Assembly: GCA_905188195.1 (NCBI GenBank)
Contig: CAJJKY010000001.1
Coordinates: forward strand, 194,082 to 258,081
Direction: 5' to 3'
Origin: Streptococcus parasanguinis
GTDB taxonomy: Bacteria > Bacillota > Bacilli > Lactobacillales > Streptococcaceae
DNA length: 64,000 nucleotides
Positions within the stretch are counted from its first letter, which is position 1, and the number at the start of each line of letters is the position of its first letter. Positions 7,002 to 16,078 of this stretch are shown here, one piece after another. The notes under the pieces were generated by a model, which was given only the letters and a program-made list of their open reading frames with translations, was not told the DNA's origin and searched no databases. The position numbers and the translations under genes were made by a program.

Positions 7002-8135
7002 ATGAACAATACTGAATTTTATGACCGTTTGGGCGTTTCAAAGAATGCATCTCAAGATGAGATCAAGAAAGCCTATCGGAAATTATCTAAAAAATATCAC
7101 CCAGATATCAACAAGGAGCCTGGTGCTGAGGAAAAGTACAAGGAAGTTCAAGAAGCTTACGAGACTTTGAGTGACGAGCAAAAACGGGCTGCTTATGACC
7201 AATATGGTGCTGCGGGTGCCAATGGTGGCTTCGGTGGCGGAGCAGGTGGTTTTGGTGGCTTTGATGGTGCTGGTTTTGGTGGCTTTGAAGATATCTTCTC
7301 TAGCTTCTTTGGTGGTGGTGCAAGTCGTAATCCAAATGCACCTCGTCAAGGGGATGACCTCCAATACCGCGTCAATCTCAAGTTTGAAGAAGCGATTTTT
7401 GGTGCGGAAAAAGAAGTCAAGTACCATCGGGAAGCAAGCTGTCATACCTGTCATGGTTCTGGGGCTAAGCCAGGGACTAGTCCGGTGACCTGTGGACGCT
7501 GTCATGGTTCTGGAGTCATCAATGTGGATACTCAGACCCCTCTTGGGATGATGCGCCGTCAAGTGACCTGTGATGTCTGTCATGGTCGTGGTCAAGAAAT
7601 CAAAGATCCATGTACGACTTGTCGTGGAACAGGTCATGAAAAACAAGCTCATAGCGTGAATGTCAAGATTCCTGCAGGAGTTGAAACGGGTCAACAAATC
7701 CGCTTAGCTGGTCAAGGGGAAGCCGGCTTTAACGGTGGCCCTTATGGTGACTTGTATGTTGTTGTCAATGTTGAGCCGAGCGATCGCTTCGAACGAGATG
7801 GCTCAACCATCTACTACAAGTTAGACTTGAACTTTGTCCAAGCAGCTCTTGGAGATACGGTCCATGTGCCAACTGTTCACGGAGATGTCGATTTGGTCAT
7901 TCCTGAAGGAACCCAAACCGGTAAGAAATTCCGCCTCCGTGGAAAAGGGGCTCCAAGCTTGCGTGGTGGTGCCATGGGAGATCAATATGTATCTGTCAAT
8001 GTCGTCACCCCAACTGGTTTAAATGACAAGCAAAAAGAAGCCCTTCAAGCCTTTGCGGAAGCAAGTGATTTGAAGGTCAACCCAAAGAAAAAAGGGTTCT
8101 TTGACAAGGTCAAAGATGCTTTAGATGATTTATAA
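7002..8135 (+). CDS. dnaJ: Chaperone protein DnaJ (Hsp40)
   Basis: A 377-residue type I DnaJ. The J domain (about 1-70) has the HPD motif at residues 33-35, which stimulates DnaK ATPase. A Gly/Phe-rich region (about 74-107) and four zinc-binding CxxCxGxG repeats (CHTCHGSG, CGRCHGSG, CDVCHGRG, CTTCRGTG; about 147-212) follow, then the substrate-binding C-terminal domains. The ATG has no adjacent Shine-Dalgarno sequence. The nearest one (6865-6870) is on the far side of a 120-nt RNA fold, which may control dnaJ translation. An imperfect terminator (AACGAG/CTCGTT) follows around 8142-8178. Confidence 0.97.
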   Translation: MNNTEFYDRLGVSKNASQDEIKKAYRKLSKKYHPDINKEPGAEEKYKEVQEAYETLSDEQKRAAYDQYGAAGANGGFGGGAGGFGGFDGAGFGGFEDIFSSFFGGGASRNPNAPRQGDDLQYRVNLKFEEAIFGAEKEVKYHREASCHTCHGSGAKPGTSPVTCGRCHGSGVINVDTQTPLGMMRRQVTCDVCHGRGQEIKDPCTTCRGTGHEKQAHSVNVKIPAGVETGQQIRLAGQGEAGFNGGPYGDLYVVVNVEPSDRFERDGSTIYYKLDLNFVQAALGDTVHVPTVHGDVDLVIPEGTQTGKKFRLRGKGAPSLRGGAMGDQYVSVNVVTPTGLNDKQKEALQAFAEASDLKVNPKKKGFFDKVKDALDDL

Positions 8136-8139
8136 GAAT

Positions 8140-8178
8140 GAACGAGTTTCCTTTTGAGTAAGGGGCTCGTTTTATTTT
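8140..8178 (+). terminator. Terminator after dnaJ
   Basis: AACGAG pairs with CTCGTT and inner CCTT with AAGG, followed by TTTTATTTT. It closes the heat-shock operon before strH. Confidence 0.65.
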
Positions 8179-8230
8179 GGATCGAATCCAAGAACTTCCT
8201 CTCCTAATTAAAGAATAATGTGACCCCTCA

Positions 8231-8275
8231 TTGAATTTATTAAGATATCGTGGTAAATTTAAGAAAACGATTACA
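8231..8275 (+). promoter_or_regulatory. strH promoter with overlapping cre site
   Basis: -35 TTGAAT (8231-8236), 17-base spacer, extended -10 TGG-TAAATT (TG at 8251-8252, hexamer 8254-8259). AAGAAAACGATTACA at 8261-8275 matches the CcpA cre consensus WTGNAANCGNWNNCW with one mismatch and covers the expected transcription start, the position from which CcpA represses. This implies glucose repression of strH. Confidence 0.75.
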
Positions 8276-8296
8276 AAGACAATTTAGGAGGTCCTG

Positions 8297-11200
8297 ATGA
8301 AATCACATCAACCACGTTATGCGATTCGCAAGTATGCAGTAGGAGCTGCTTCGGTGCTCATAGGATTTTTTGTTGGCGCTCAGGTTGTAGCGGCCGATAC
8401 GTCGAGCGTTACAGACAGTCCTTCAACGACAGTTCCGACTCAGCCAAGCGAGGGTGAGTCAACGATTTCCCTTAATGAGGAAGCTTCTCAGCCAACAGTA
8501 GAAAAACCAACGGCTCCTGCCCCAATCGTCGATCAAAGTCAACCGACACTGCCTGATCGTGAATTGCGGGTATCAGATCTTGACCGTTTGATTCGCGAAG
8601 AAGCGAGCTCTGTCGCAGAGTCGGATGTGGCAGCTCAACCAGCGACAGCAGCGACGGAAACGCCTGCTAAAGATCCTGATCAGGAAGAAAAATTAGCCAA
8701 GAAAAAGATTGTTTCGATTGATGCCGGTCGCAAGTACTTCTCACCAGACCAAATCAAGGAAATCATTGATGAAGCAAGTAAGACGGGTTATACAGACTTG
8801 CATCTTCTAGTTGGAAATGATGGTTTGCGCTTTGTGCTGGATGACATGTCTTTGAAAGTGGGAGATACTTCTTATTCTAGCCAAGCCGTGACAGATGCGG
8901 TTGAAAAAGGGACGAAGGCTTATTACGATGATCCGAACGGGACAGCTTTGACCCAGGCTCAAATGGATGATATTTTAGCCTACGCCAAATCGAAGAAAGT
9001 AGGTGTCATCCCAACCATTAATAGTCCAGGTCACATGGATGCGATTCTGACAGCCATGGAACAATTGGGGATCGAAAACCCTCACTTTAATTACTTTGGC
9101 ACTAAAAAATCAGCTCGGACAGTTGATTTGGACAACCAAAAAGCCTTAGACTTTACCAAAGCCTTGGTAGACAAGTATGCGGCTTATTTCAGCGGCAAGG
9201 CAGACATTTTTAACATTGGTTTGGATGAATATGCCAACGATGCCACAGATGCCCATGGTTGGCAGGTTCTCCAAGCTAGCAAGCATTGGTCAGGTGAAGG
9301 CTATCCAGAAAAAGGCTATGAAAAATTCATCCAATACGCCAATGATCTAGCAGCTATTGTGAAAAAACACAAGATGAAACCAATGGCCTTTAATGACGGA
9401 ATCTACTACAATGGCGATACTTCCTATGGCACTTTTGACAAGGATATCATTGTCTCCTACTGGACAGGTGGCTGGAACGGCTATGATGTCGCTTCTTCAA
9501 AACTCTTGTCTGAACTAGGTCATCAGATTCTTAATACCAATGATGCTTGGTATTATGTGCTCGGACGGGACAAGGCTGGATCTGGTTGGTACAATCTTGA
9601 TCAAGGTCTCGAAGGAATTTCCAAGTCAGCGATTGATGTAGTTCAAAAAAATGACGGGGCCAAGGTGCCTTTCATCGGTGGCATGGTAGCTGCCTGGGCA
9701 GATACGCCATCCGCAACCTACAAAAAAGACCTTCTCTTTAAGCTCATGCATGCCTTCGCGGACAAGAATGCGGACTACTTTGTAGCAGATCCTGAAGTGG
9801 TCGAAAAAGCTCTTTCGGAAGCTCCAACTGATTTGGACCACTATACACCGGAATCTCTAGTAGCCTTTACGGCAGCTAAAAAAGCTTTAGAAGGGGCAGG
9901 AGCAAACACCACTCGAGCAGAGGCCAAAACCTTGATCGACCATCTCAAAGCAGCTCAAGATGCTTTGGTGTATACGGAAAGCTACGCGAAAGAAGTTGCT
10001 GCAAAAGAAGCGGAAGAAAAACTTGCCATGAAGAAGGTCATCTCGATCGATGCAGGCCGCAAATACTTCTCGCTGGATCAGTTGAAACGGATCGTCGATA
10101 AGGCCAGTGAGTTGGGTTATTCTGACTTGCACCTCCTTGTCGGAAATGATGGCATGCGCTTCGTCCTCGATGATATGACGGTGGAAGCCAATGGCAAAAC
10201 CTATGCTAGTGAGGATGTGAAAAAGGCCATTTTAGAAGGCACTAAGGCCTATTATGATGATCCAAATGGCCAAGCCTTGACCCAGGCAGAAATGGATGAA
10301 CTCCATGCTTATGCGACTGCGAAAGGAATCGGCTTGATTGCGGCGGTCAATAGTCCTGGCCACATGGATGCTTTGTTGGTTGCCATGGAAAAATTGGGCA
10401 TTGAAAATCCACAAGCCAGCTTTGATACGGTTTCAAAAACAACCATGGATTTGACCAATAAAGCAGCAGTCAACTTTACCAAAGCCTTGATTGGCAAGTA
10501 CATGGACTACTTCAAAGACAAGTCTAAGATCTTTAACTACGGAACGGATGAATATGCCAATGACGCTACCAGTGCGCAAGGTTGGTACTACCTCAAGTGG
10601 TATGACCTCTATGGTAAATTTGCGGAGTATTCCAATAGTCTTGCAGCTATGGCGCGTGAAAAAGGCTTGCAGCCAATGGCCTTTAACGATGGCTTCTATT
10701 ATGGAGATGAAGATGATGTTGCCTTTGACAAGGACGTCTTGATTTCATACTGGTCCAAAGGATGGTGGGGCTATAACCTCGCATCTCCACAGTATTTGGC
10801 AGATAAGGGGTATAAATTCCTTAATACCAACGGAGACTGGTACTATGTTTTGGGAAGAACACCTGAAACGGGTGGTGGTTATATTGAAAAAGCGATTGCC
10901 AATGCAGCTGCTACTCCATTTAGACAACTCCCAAGTACAACATATCCAGAAACATCTTTGCCGATGGTCGGTAGCATGGTAGCTGTTTGGTGTGATACCC
11001 CAAGTGAAGAATACATAGAAAAAAATGTCTTTGATCTCATGGAAGCTTTTGCCAACCACAACAAGGACTATTTCAAGGCAGACTTCACTGCTCTTAGAAA
11101 AGCAGTTGCTACGGTGCCAACAGATCTAGCTATTTACACACCAGAATCTCGCGCAACACTTGCGAAGGTCTTAGATAGCTTGAATTGGAATGTGAGCCGT

Positions 11201-11836
11201 GCTCATCAAGATCAGGTGGATCAAGAAGTGGCTGCTCTGACCCAAGCCCTTGCGGGGCTCAAGCCAATTACGCAAGTAGGTAGCTTGGCTGAAAATGACG
11301 TCAAAGCCCTAGTGGAAGACAAACCAAGTCTTGAAATCGTAGAAAAAGAACTTGATTTTGACCTTGTGGAACGGCCCAATCCAGATCTCGCTAAAGGAGA
11401 ACGCAAAGTGATCCAAGCTGGGGTTAAAGGGCAAGGTCTTGAGTATGTAGAGGTTTCGGCACTTGATCAAAGTCGAAAAGTGATCGCTACAGAAGTTGCA
11501 ACAGAGCCGGTTGCAGAAATTGTTGAAGTCGGTACCAAAGAGGTTGTGACTCCAGCAAGCCCTTCCGTAGAAGCACCAGTGAAATCAGACTTACTTGCCA
11601 ACAAAATGGTTCCAGATCAGTCAACACCTCAAGTGATCGCGAAGGATCAACCAGTAGCACCAGTAAATACACCAACGCCAATTCCAGCAGCTGTGGAAAA
11701 AGAGGTTCGTTCAGAAGCAGTATCTTCTAACAAGCAACTCCCAGAAACAGGAGTGGAATCTGCACTTGGACTCGCTTTACTAGGAGCGATCTTAGGAGCG
11801 GCAGGAATGGACTTGAAAAATAAAAAAAGAGACTGA
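8297..11836 (+). CDS. strH: StrH, cell-wall-anchored beta-N-acetylhexosaminidase with two GH20 domains
   Basis: An 1179-residue surface exoglycosidase that removes terminal GlcNAc from host N-glycans. A YSIRK-type signal (YAIRKYAVGAASVLIG, residues about 8-23) precedes a low-complexity linker. Two homologous GH20 domains follow (about 155-530 and 580-920), each with the catalytic Asp-Glu pair (D310-E311 and D751-E752). One G5-like domain lies around 1015-1085. The sorting signal LPETG (1148-1152), a hydrophobic stretch and a basic tail complete it. It is shorter than the pneumococcal StrH I recall (about 1312 residues), probably through fewer G5 domains. ATG 8297 has AGGAGG upstream. A cre site overlaps its promoter. 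Confidence 0.95.
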   Translation: MKSHQPRYAIRKYAVGAASVLIGFFVGAQVVAADTSSVTDSPSTTVPTQPSEGESTISLNEEASQPTVEKPTAPAPIVDQSQPTLPDRELRVSDLDRLIREEASSVAESDVAAQPATAATETPAKDPDQEEKLAKKKIVSIDAGRKYFSPDQIKEIIDEASKTGYTDLHLLVGNDGLRFVLDDMSLKVGDTSYSSQAVTDAVEKGTKAYYDDPNGTALTQAQMDDILAYAKSKKVGVIPTINSPGHMDAILTAMEQLGIENPHFNYFGTKKSARTVDLDNQKALDFTKALVDKYAAYFSGKADIFNIGLDEYANDATDAHGWQVLQASKHWSGEGYPEKGYEKFIQYANDLAAIVKKHKMKPMAFNDGIYYNGDTSYGTFDKDIIVSYWTGGWNGYDVASSKLLSELGHQILNTNDAWYYVLGRDKAGSGWYNLDQGLEGISKSAIDVVQKNDGAKVPFIGGMVAAWADTPSATYKKDLLFKLMHAFADKNADYFVADPEVVEKALSEAPTDLDHYTPESLVAFTAAKKALEGAGANTTRAEAKTLIDHLKAAQDALVYTESYAKEVAAKEAEEKLAMKKVISIDAGRKYFSLDQLKRIVDKASELGYSDLHLLVGNDGMRFVLDDMTVEANGKTYASEDVKKAILEGTKAYYDDPNGQALTQAEMDELHAYATAKGIGLIAAVNSPGHMDALLVAMEKLGIENPQASFDTVSKTTMDLTNKAAVNFTKALIGKYMDYFKDKSKIFNYGTDEYANDATSAQGWYYLKWYDLYGKFAEYSNSLAAMAREKGLQPMAFNDGFYYGDEDDVAFDKDVLISYWSKGWWGYNLASPQYLADKGYKFLNTNGDWYYVLGRTPETGGGYIEKAIANAAATPFRQLPSTTYPETSLPMVGSMVAVWCDTPSEEYIEKNVFDLMEAFANHNKDYFKADFTALRKAVATVPTDLAIYTPESRATLAKVLDSLNWNVSRAHQDQVDQEVAALTQALAGLKPITQVGSLAENDVKALVEDKPSLEIVEKELDFDLVERPNPDLAKGERKVIQAGVKGQGLEYVEVSALDQSRKVIATEVATEPVAEIVEVGTKEVVTPASPSVEAPVKSDLLANKMVPDQSTPQVIAKDQPVAPVNTPTPIPAAVEKEVRSEAVSSNKQLPETGVESALGLALLGAILGAAGMDLKNKKRD

Positions 11837-11868
11837 GAGCTAGTTGATTTGTAACAGGTCGAAGTTAG

Positions 11869-12049
11869 GAGAGTGGGACAGAAATCGGTCATTCGTTAGA
11901 ATTCGATTTCGTCGTCCCACCTCCGCACAGTTGAGTAGGGCTGTAAAAGCTGATGAAATCAGCGTAGTAGAGCCCACTCAACCACTGCGTCTTGTTCGAC
12001 AATCCAAAAATAATTGAGAGGCTAGGACTTTTGTCCCAGCCTCTTTTTG
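11869..12049 (+). repeat. 180-bp intergenic repeat, copy 1 (forward)
   Basis: First of four near-identical copies. In order: an outer hairpin GTGGGAC...GTCCCAC; a central long stem GTTGAGT/ACTCAAC (11930-11936, 11976-11982) with a nested GCTGAT/ATCAGC hairpin; and a terminator-like GAGGCTAGGAC-TTTT-GTCCCAGCCTC followed by TTTTT. The sequence fills most of the gap between strH and truA and probably terminates strH. Confidence 0.92.
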
Positions 12050-12090
12050 TGCTTGCAAAACTGTACCCGGACAGTTTGAGTTTTTCACTC

Positions 12091-12119
12091 TTGTAACCCC
12101 TTCTATATCCTGCTAAAAT
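12091..12119 (+). promoter_or_regulatory. truA promoter, leaderless arrangement
   Basis: -35 TTGTAA (12091-12096), 17-base spacer, extended -10 TGC-TAAAAT (TG 12111-12112, hexamer 12114-12119). Only six bases separate the -10 box from the truA ATG at 12126, so transcription should begin at or next to the start codon. No ribosome site is present. Confidence 0.65.
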
Positions 12120-12125
12120 AAAAAC

Positions 12126-12872
12126 ATGACACGATACAAAGCAACCATTTCATATGACGGGACCTTGTTTGCAGGGTTTCAACGCCAACCGCATGCCCGT
12201 AGTGTGCAGGAGGAAATCGAGAAGACCTTGACGCGCCTCAATCAAGGAACTCCTGTTACCGTTCATGGAGCGGGGCGAACGGATTCCGGTGTCCATGCTC
12301 TTGGCCAGGTGATTCATTTTGATCTCCCCCAGGCGCGGGACGAGGAAAAGCTCCGCTTTGCCCTCGATACCCAAACCCCAGAGGATATTGATTTCATCCG
12401 AGTAGAGCAAGTAGCAGATGACTTTCACTCACGCTACAAGAAGCACAGCAAGACCTATGAATTCATCGTGGATTATGGTCGTCCCAAGAACCCCATGATG
12501 CGCCACTATGCCACCCACTATCCTTATCCTTTGGATGTGGAAAAGATGCAAGCGGCCATCCAAAAGTTGGAGGGAACCCATGATTTCACCGGTTTCACAG
12601 CTTCAGGAACCAGTGTGGAAGACAAGGTTCGCACGATTACAGAGGCTCGCTTGGTCGAGGATGTAGAACATCATCGCCTTGTCTTTACCTTTTCGGGCAA
12701 TGGCTTTCTCTACAAGCAAATCCGCAATATGGTGGGAACTTTGTTGAAGATTGGAAATGATCGGATGCCGATCGATCAGATCGATCTGATTTTAGAAAAG
12801 AAGGACCGCAATCTAGCAGGTCCTACAGCAGCGCCAAATGGCTTATATTTAAAGGAGATCCGTTATGAGTAA
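12126..12872 (+). CDS. truA: tRNA pseudouridine(38-40) synthase TruA
   Basis: A 248-residue TruA, normal length. The catalytic aspartate is D53 in the signature GAGRTDSGVHALG. It isomerises uridines 38-40 in the anticodon arm of many tRNAs. The ATG has no Shine-Dalgarno sequence, and a good -10 box ends six bases before it, suggesting a leaderless mRNA. The vitamin kinase gene starts inside its 3' end (8-bp overlap), so truA, the kinase, the ECF component and the UPF0340 gene probably form one operon. Confidence 0.96.
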   Translation: MTRYKATISYDGTLFAGFQRQPHARSVQEEIEKTLTRLNQGTPVTVHGAGRTDSGVHALGQVIHFDLPQARDEEKLRFALDTQTPEDIDFIRVEQVADDFHSRYKKHSKTYEFIVDYGRPKNPMMRHYATHYPYPLDVEKMQAAIQKLEGTHDFTGFTASGTSVEDKVRTITEARLVEDVEHHRLVFTFSGNGFLYKQIRNMVGTLLKIGNDRMPIDQIDLILEKKDRNLAGPTAAPNGLYLKEIRYE

Positions 12873-13626
12873 TGAATTGATTCTAGCTATTTCAGGAAAT
12901 GATATTTTTAGTGGTGGAGGTCTTCACGCAGACCTTGCAACTTATACGACTAACAAACAGCATGGTTTTGTAGCGGTGACTTGTTTGACCGCTATGACGG
13001 AGCACGGTTTTGAAGTGATTCCGGTGGATCCAACGACCTTTGCTCAACAGCTCAACTCTCTCAAGGATGTTCCTTTTTCTGCTATTAAACTCGGTCTTTT
13101 GCCAAATGTTGAAGTGGCAGACTTGGCTTTGGACTATGTCAAAGCCCATGCGGAGATTCCTGTGGTACTAGATCCTGTCTTGGTCTGCAAGGAAAGCCAT
13201 GATGTGGAAGTCTCAGCTCTTCGAGACGAATTGATCAAGTTTTTCCCTTATGTGACGATCATTACGCCAAACTTACCAGAAGCTGAGATCTTGACCCAAA
13301 GCAAGATTCAATCGCTCGACGATATGAAGGAGGCAGCGCGCAAGCTCCACGAATTAGGAGCAGCGAATGTCGTGGTCAAAGGAGGCAATCGTCTCAATAA
13401 AGAAAAGGCCATCGATGTCTTTTATGATGGGACAGACTTCACCGTCATTGAAGAGCCAGTCTTAGAAAAGAACAATACAGGAGCTGGTTGTACCTTTGCG
13501 TCTAGCATTTCCAGCCAGTTGGTGAAAGGGAAATCACCGCTTGAAGCTGTTAAAGCCTCTAAAGACTTTGTTTTCCAAGCGATTCAACATTCAGACCAGT
13601 ATGGAGTAGTACAATATGACATCTAA
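12865..13626 (+). CDS. ThiD/PdxK-like phosphomethylpyrimidine or pyridoxal kinase
   Basis: A 253-residue ribokinase-fold kinase of the ThiD type. It has an N-terminal substrate loop (ISGNDIFSGGGLHADL), a central DPV motif (VVLDPVLV), a nucleotide site (VVVKGGN) and the anion-hole motif NTGAGCTFASS near the C-terminus. Members phosphorylate hydroxymethylpyrimidine (thiamine) or pyridoxal (B6). No other thiamine gene is near, and an ECF S component follows directly, so it more likely phosphorylates an imported vitamer. In related pneumococcal loci this pair has been linked to vitamin B6. It overlaps truA by 8 bp and the next gene by 11 bp. Confidence 0.82.
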   Translation: MSNELILAISGNDIFSGGGLHADLATYTTNKQHGFVAVTCLTAMTEHGFEVIPVDPTTFAQQLNSLKDVPFSAIKLGLLPNVEVADLALDYVKAHAEIPVVLDPVLVCKESHDVEVSALRDELIKFFPYVTIITPNLPEAEILTQSKIQSLDDMKEAARKLHELGAANVVVKGGNRLNKEKAIDVFYDGTDFTVIEEPVLEKNNTGAGCTFASSISSQLVKGKSPLEAVKASKDFVFQAIQHSDQYGVVQYDI

Positions 13627-14086
13627 TCGAACTCAACTCATTGCCCGCCTCTCTATTTTGACAGCCTTGACAGTTGTACTTGGCTACTATACAAAACTTC
13701 CAACCCCTACAGGGATTGTCACCCTGCTAGATCTTGGTGCCTATTTTACAGCCTTCTACTTTGGACGCAAGGAAGGTGCTATTGTAGGTGGTGTCGGAGC
13801 CTTCCTACTCGATCTGATTTCAGGCTATCCTCAGTGGATGTTCTTTAGCCTCCTCTTTCACGGGGGACAAGGCTATTTCGCTGGCTTCAAGGGCAAAGCT
13901 CGTTACCTAGGCTTGCTTCTTGCGACAGTCGTCATGGTAGGCGGTTACGCACTAGCTTCTGCTCTCTTTTTAGGCAATGGTTGGGGTGCTGCTATCTCGG
14001 ATATTCCGAATAACCTCGCTCAGAATTTTGTTGGAATGGCTTTAGGCTATGTGGTCTATTATGCATTTCAAAAGAAAGGAAGCTAA
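13616..14086 (+). CDS. ECF transporter S component (vitamin B6 or pyrimidine precursor)
   Basis: A 156-residue hydrophobic protein with about five to six membrane segments and the overall pattern of ECF S components: a short N-terminus, a LGYYTKLPTPTGIVTLLDLG substrate loop, and small-residue-rich helices. S components bind a vitamin and use a shared EcfAAT energising module encoded elsewhere. Its start overlaps the kinase gene by 11 bp. Import and trapping by phosphorylation of the same vitamer is the natural reading. HmpT/PdxU-type specificity cannot be decided from sequence. Confidence 0.8.
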   Translation: MTSNRTQLIARLSILTALTVVLGYYTKLPTPTGIVTLLDLGAYFTAFYFGRKEGAIVGGVGAFLLDLISGYPQWMFFSLLFHGGQGYFAGFKGKARYLGLLLATVVMVGGYALASALFLGNGWGAAISDIPNNLAQNFVGMALGYVVYYAFQKKGS

Positions 14087-14089
14087 TTC

Positions 14090-14653
14090 ATGGATCTGGA
14101 GCAACTGAAGAAGGATACAAAAGAAATCCTGGTAGATGTCTTGGGAAAAAGCCGTCTCCGCCAAGGACAGATTTTAGTGCTCGGGATGTCTTCAAGTGAA
14201 GTTGCAGGAGGGCCAATTGGAAAAGCCTCCAACATCGACATTGCCGAAGCTATTGTCCAGACCTTATTAGATGAGTTGAATCCAAGAGGGATTTATCTGG
14301 CGGTACAAGGATGTGAGCATCTCAATCGCGCCTTGGTGGTCGAAAGAGAATTGGCAGATAAAAAGGAGCTAGAAATCGTCAATGTCCTTCCGAGTCTCCA
14401 TGCAGGAGGTGCTGGGCAACTCGCAGCTTTCAAGTATTTTAAGGATCCTGTTGAGGTGGAATTTATCACAGCCCAAGCCGGGTTAGACATCGGAGATACC
14501 TCAGTAGGGATGCATGTCAAACACGTGCAAGTTCCAATTCGCCCTATCTTGCGTGAACTAGGTGGAGCCCATGTCACAGCCCTCGCCAGTCGGCCAAAAT
14601 TGATCGGCGGTGCCCGTGCTCTCTACCTAGATGATCCTATCCGAAAATCATAA
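14090..14653 (+). CDS. UPF0340 (TIGR01440, YwlG-like) family protein
   Basis: A 187-residue protein of the UPF0340 family, function unknown. It shows the family blocks LVLGMSSSEVAGG near the N-terminus, VQGCEHLNRALV in the middle, and DIGDTSVGMHVKHVQVP and GGARALYLDDP near the C-terminus. The conserved Cys-Glu-His in the middle block suggests a metal or thiol active site, but that is inference. It follows the ECF component by three bases and ends the truA operon at a terminator. Confidence 0.88.
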   Translation: MDLEQLKKDTKEILVDVLGKSRLRQGQILVLGMSSSEVAGGPIGKASNIDIAEAIVQTLLDELNPRGIYLAVQGCEHLNRALVVERELADKKELEIVNVLPSLHAGGAGQLAAFKYFKDPVEVEFITAQAGLDIGDTSVGMHVKHVQVPIRPILRELGGAHVTALASRPKLIGGARALYLDDPIRKS

Positions 14654-14657
14654 ATAG

Positions 14658-14683
14658 AACTAGCTTTTAGGGGCTAGTTTTTT
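14658..14683 (+). terminator. Terminator of the truA operon
   Basis: AACTAGC and GCTAGTT form a 7-bp stem (14658-14664, 14673-14679), followed by TTTTT. It starts four bases after the stop codon. Confidence 0.8.
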
Positions 14684-14715
14684 GGATGAAAAGAGAGGCA
14701 AAAACGTTTTAAAAC

Positions 14716-14743
14716 TTGCAATTTCAAAGTTTTGTGGTAAAAT
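14716..14743 (+). promoter_or_regulatory. tig promoter
   Basis: -35 TTGCAA (14716-14721), 16-base spacer, extended -10 TGG-TAAAAT (TG 14735-14736, hexamer 14738-14743). Confidence 0.7.
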
Positions 14744-14780
14744 TATAAGGAATGACTATATTATTTTAAGGAGAGACAGA

Positions 14781-16064
14781 ATGTCTGTATCATTTGAAAA
14801 CAAAGAAACTAACCACGGTGTATTGACTTTCACAATCAGCCAAGAGCAAATCAAACCTGCTTTGGACCGTGTGTTTGAGTCAGTTAAGAAAACTTTGAAC
14901 GTACCTGGATTCCGTAAAGGTCATATTCCACGTCCAATCTTCAACCAACGTTTTGGTGAAGAAGCTCTTTACCAAGATGCTTTGAACGATCTTCTTCCAG
15001 CAGCATATGAAGCAGCTGTTAAAGAAGCTGGAATCGAAGTTGTAGCACAACCAACTTTCGATGTTGTGTCTATGGAAAAAGGTCAAGACTGGACATTGAC
15101 AGCAGCTGTTGTCACAAAACCTGAAGTTAAATTGGGTGCTTACAAAGACCTTGAAGTATCAGTAGAAGTTTCTAAAGAAGTAACAGACGCTGATGTGGAT
15201 GCTCGTATCGAACGCGAACGCAACAACTTGGCTGAATTGGTTGTTAAAGAAGGTGCTGCAGCAGAAGGTGACACAGTTGTGATCGACTTCGTAGGTTCTA
15301 TCGACGGTGTTGAATTCGACGGCGGTAAAGGTGACAACTTCTCACTTGGACTTGGTTCAGGACAATTCATCCCAGGTTTCGAAGACCAATTGGTTGGACA
15401 CTCTGCTGGTGAAACAGTTGATGTGATCGTAACATTCCCAGAAGACTACCAAGCAGCTGACCTTGCAGGTAAAGAAGCGAAATTCGTGACAACTATCCAC
15501 GAAGTAAAAGCAAAAGAAGTACCAGCTCTTGACGATGAATTGGCAAAAGACATCGACGAAGAAGTTGAAACTCTTGACGAATTGAAAGAAAAATACCGCA
15601 AAGAATTGGCAGCAGCTAAAGAAGAAGCATACAACGATGCAGTAGAAGCAGCAGCAATCGATCTTGCAGTTGAAAACGCTGAAATCGTTGACCTTCCAGA
15701 AGAAATGATCCACGAAGAAGTACACCGTTCAATCAACGAGTTCCTTGGAAACATGCAACGTCAAGGTATCTCACCTGAAATGTACTTCCAAATCACTGGA
15801 ACAACTCAAGAAGATCTTCACAAACAATACGAAGCAGAAGCTGAAAGCCGTACGAAGACAAACCTTGTGGTTGAAGCAGTAGCGAAAGCAGAAGGCTTCG
15901 AAGCAACTGAAGAAGAAATCAACGCTGAAATCGAACAATTGGCAGCAGATTACAACATGCCAGTTGAACAAGTTCGCAACCTTCTTTCACCAGAAATGTT
16001 GAAACATGACATCACAGTGAAGAAAGCAGTGAACGTGATCACAAGTACAGCAAAAGTAAAATAA
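14781..16064 (+). CDS. tig: Trigger factor
   Basis: A 427-residue ribosome-associated chaperone and peptidyl-prolyl isomerase. The N-terminal ribosome-binding domain contains the signature GFRKGHIPRPIF. An FKBP-type domain (about 150-245, with VIDFVGSIDGVEFDGGKGDN) and the C-terminal helical arms follow. ATG 14781 (MSVSFENKE) has AAGGAGA upstream. The longer open frame from 14682 would read through the promoter and is not used. Codon use is strongly biased, as in dnaK. It is monocistronic, ended by a hairpin at 16079. Confidence 0.97.
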   Translation: MSVSFENKETNHGVLTFTISQEQIKPALDRVFESVKKTLNVPGFRKGHIPRPIFNQRFGEEALYQDALNDLLPAAYEAAVKEAGIEVVAQPTFDVVSMEKGQDWTLTAAVVTKPEVKLGAYKDLEVSVEVSKEVTDADVDARIERERNNLAELVVKEGAAAEGDTVVIDFVGSIDGVEFDGGKGDNFSLGLGSGQFIPGFEDQLVGHSAGETVDVIVTFPEDYQAADLAGKEAKFVTTIHEVKAKEVPALDDELAKDIDEEVETLDELKEKYRKELAAAKEEAYNDAVEAAAIDLAVENAEIVDLPEEMIHEEVHRSINEFLGNMQRQGISPEMYFQITGTTQEDLHKQYEAEAESRTKTNLVVEAVAKAEGFEATEEEINAEIEQLAADYNMPVEQVRNLLSPEMLKHDITVKKAVNVITSTAKVK

Positions 16065-16078
16065 TTTAGAATAAAAAG

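Noticed and set aside
7083..7697. 204-codon open frame antisense to dnaJ
   Set aside because: Shadow of the Gly-rich and zinc-finger regions; no ribosome site.
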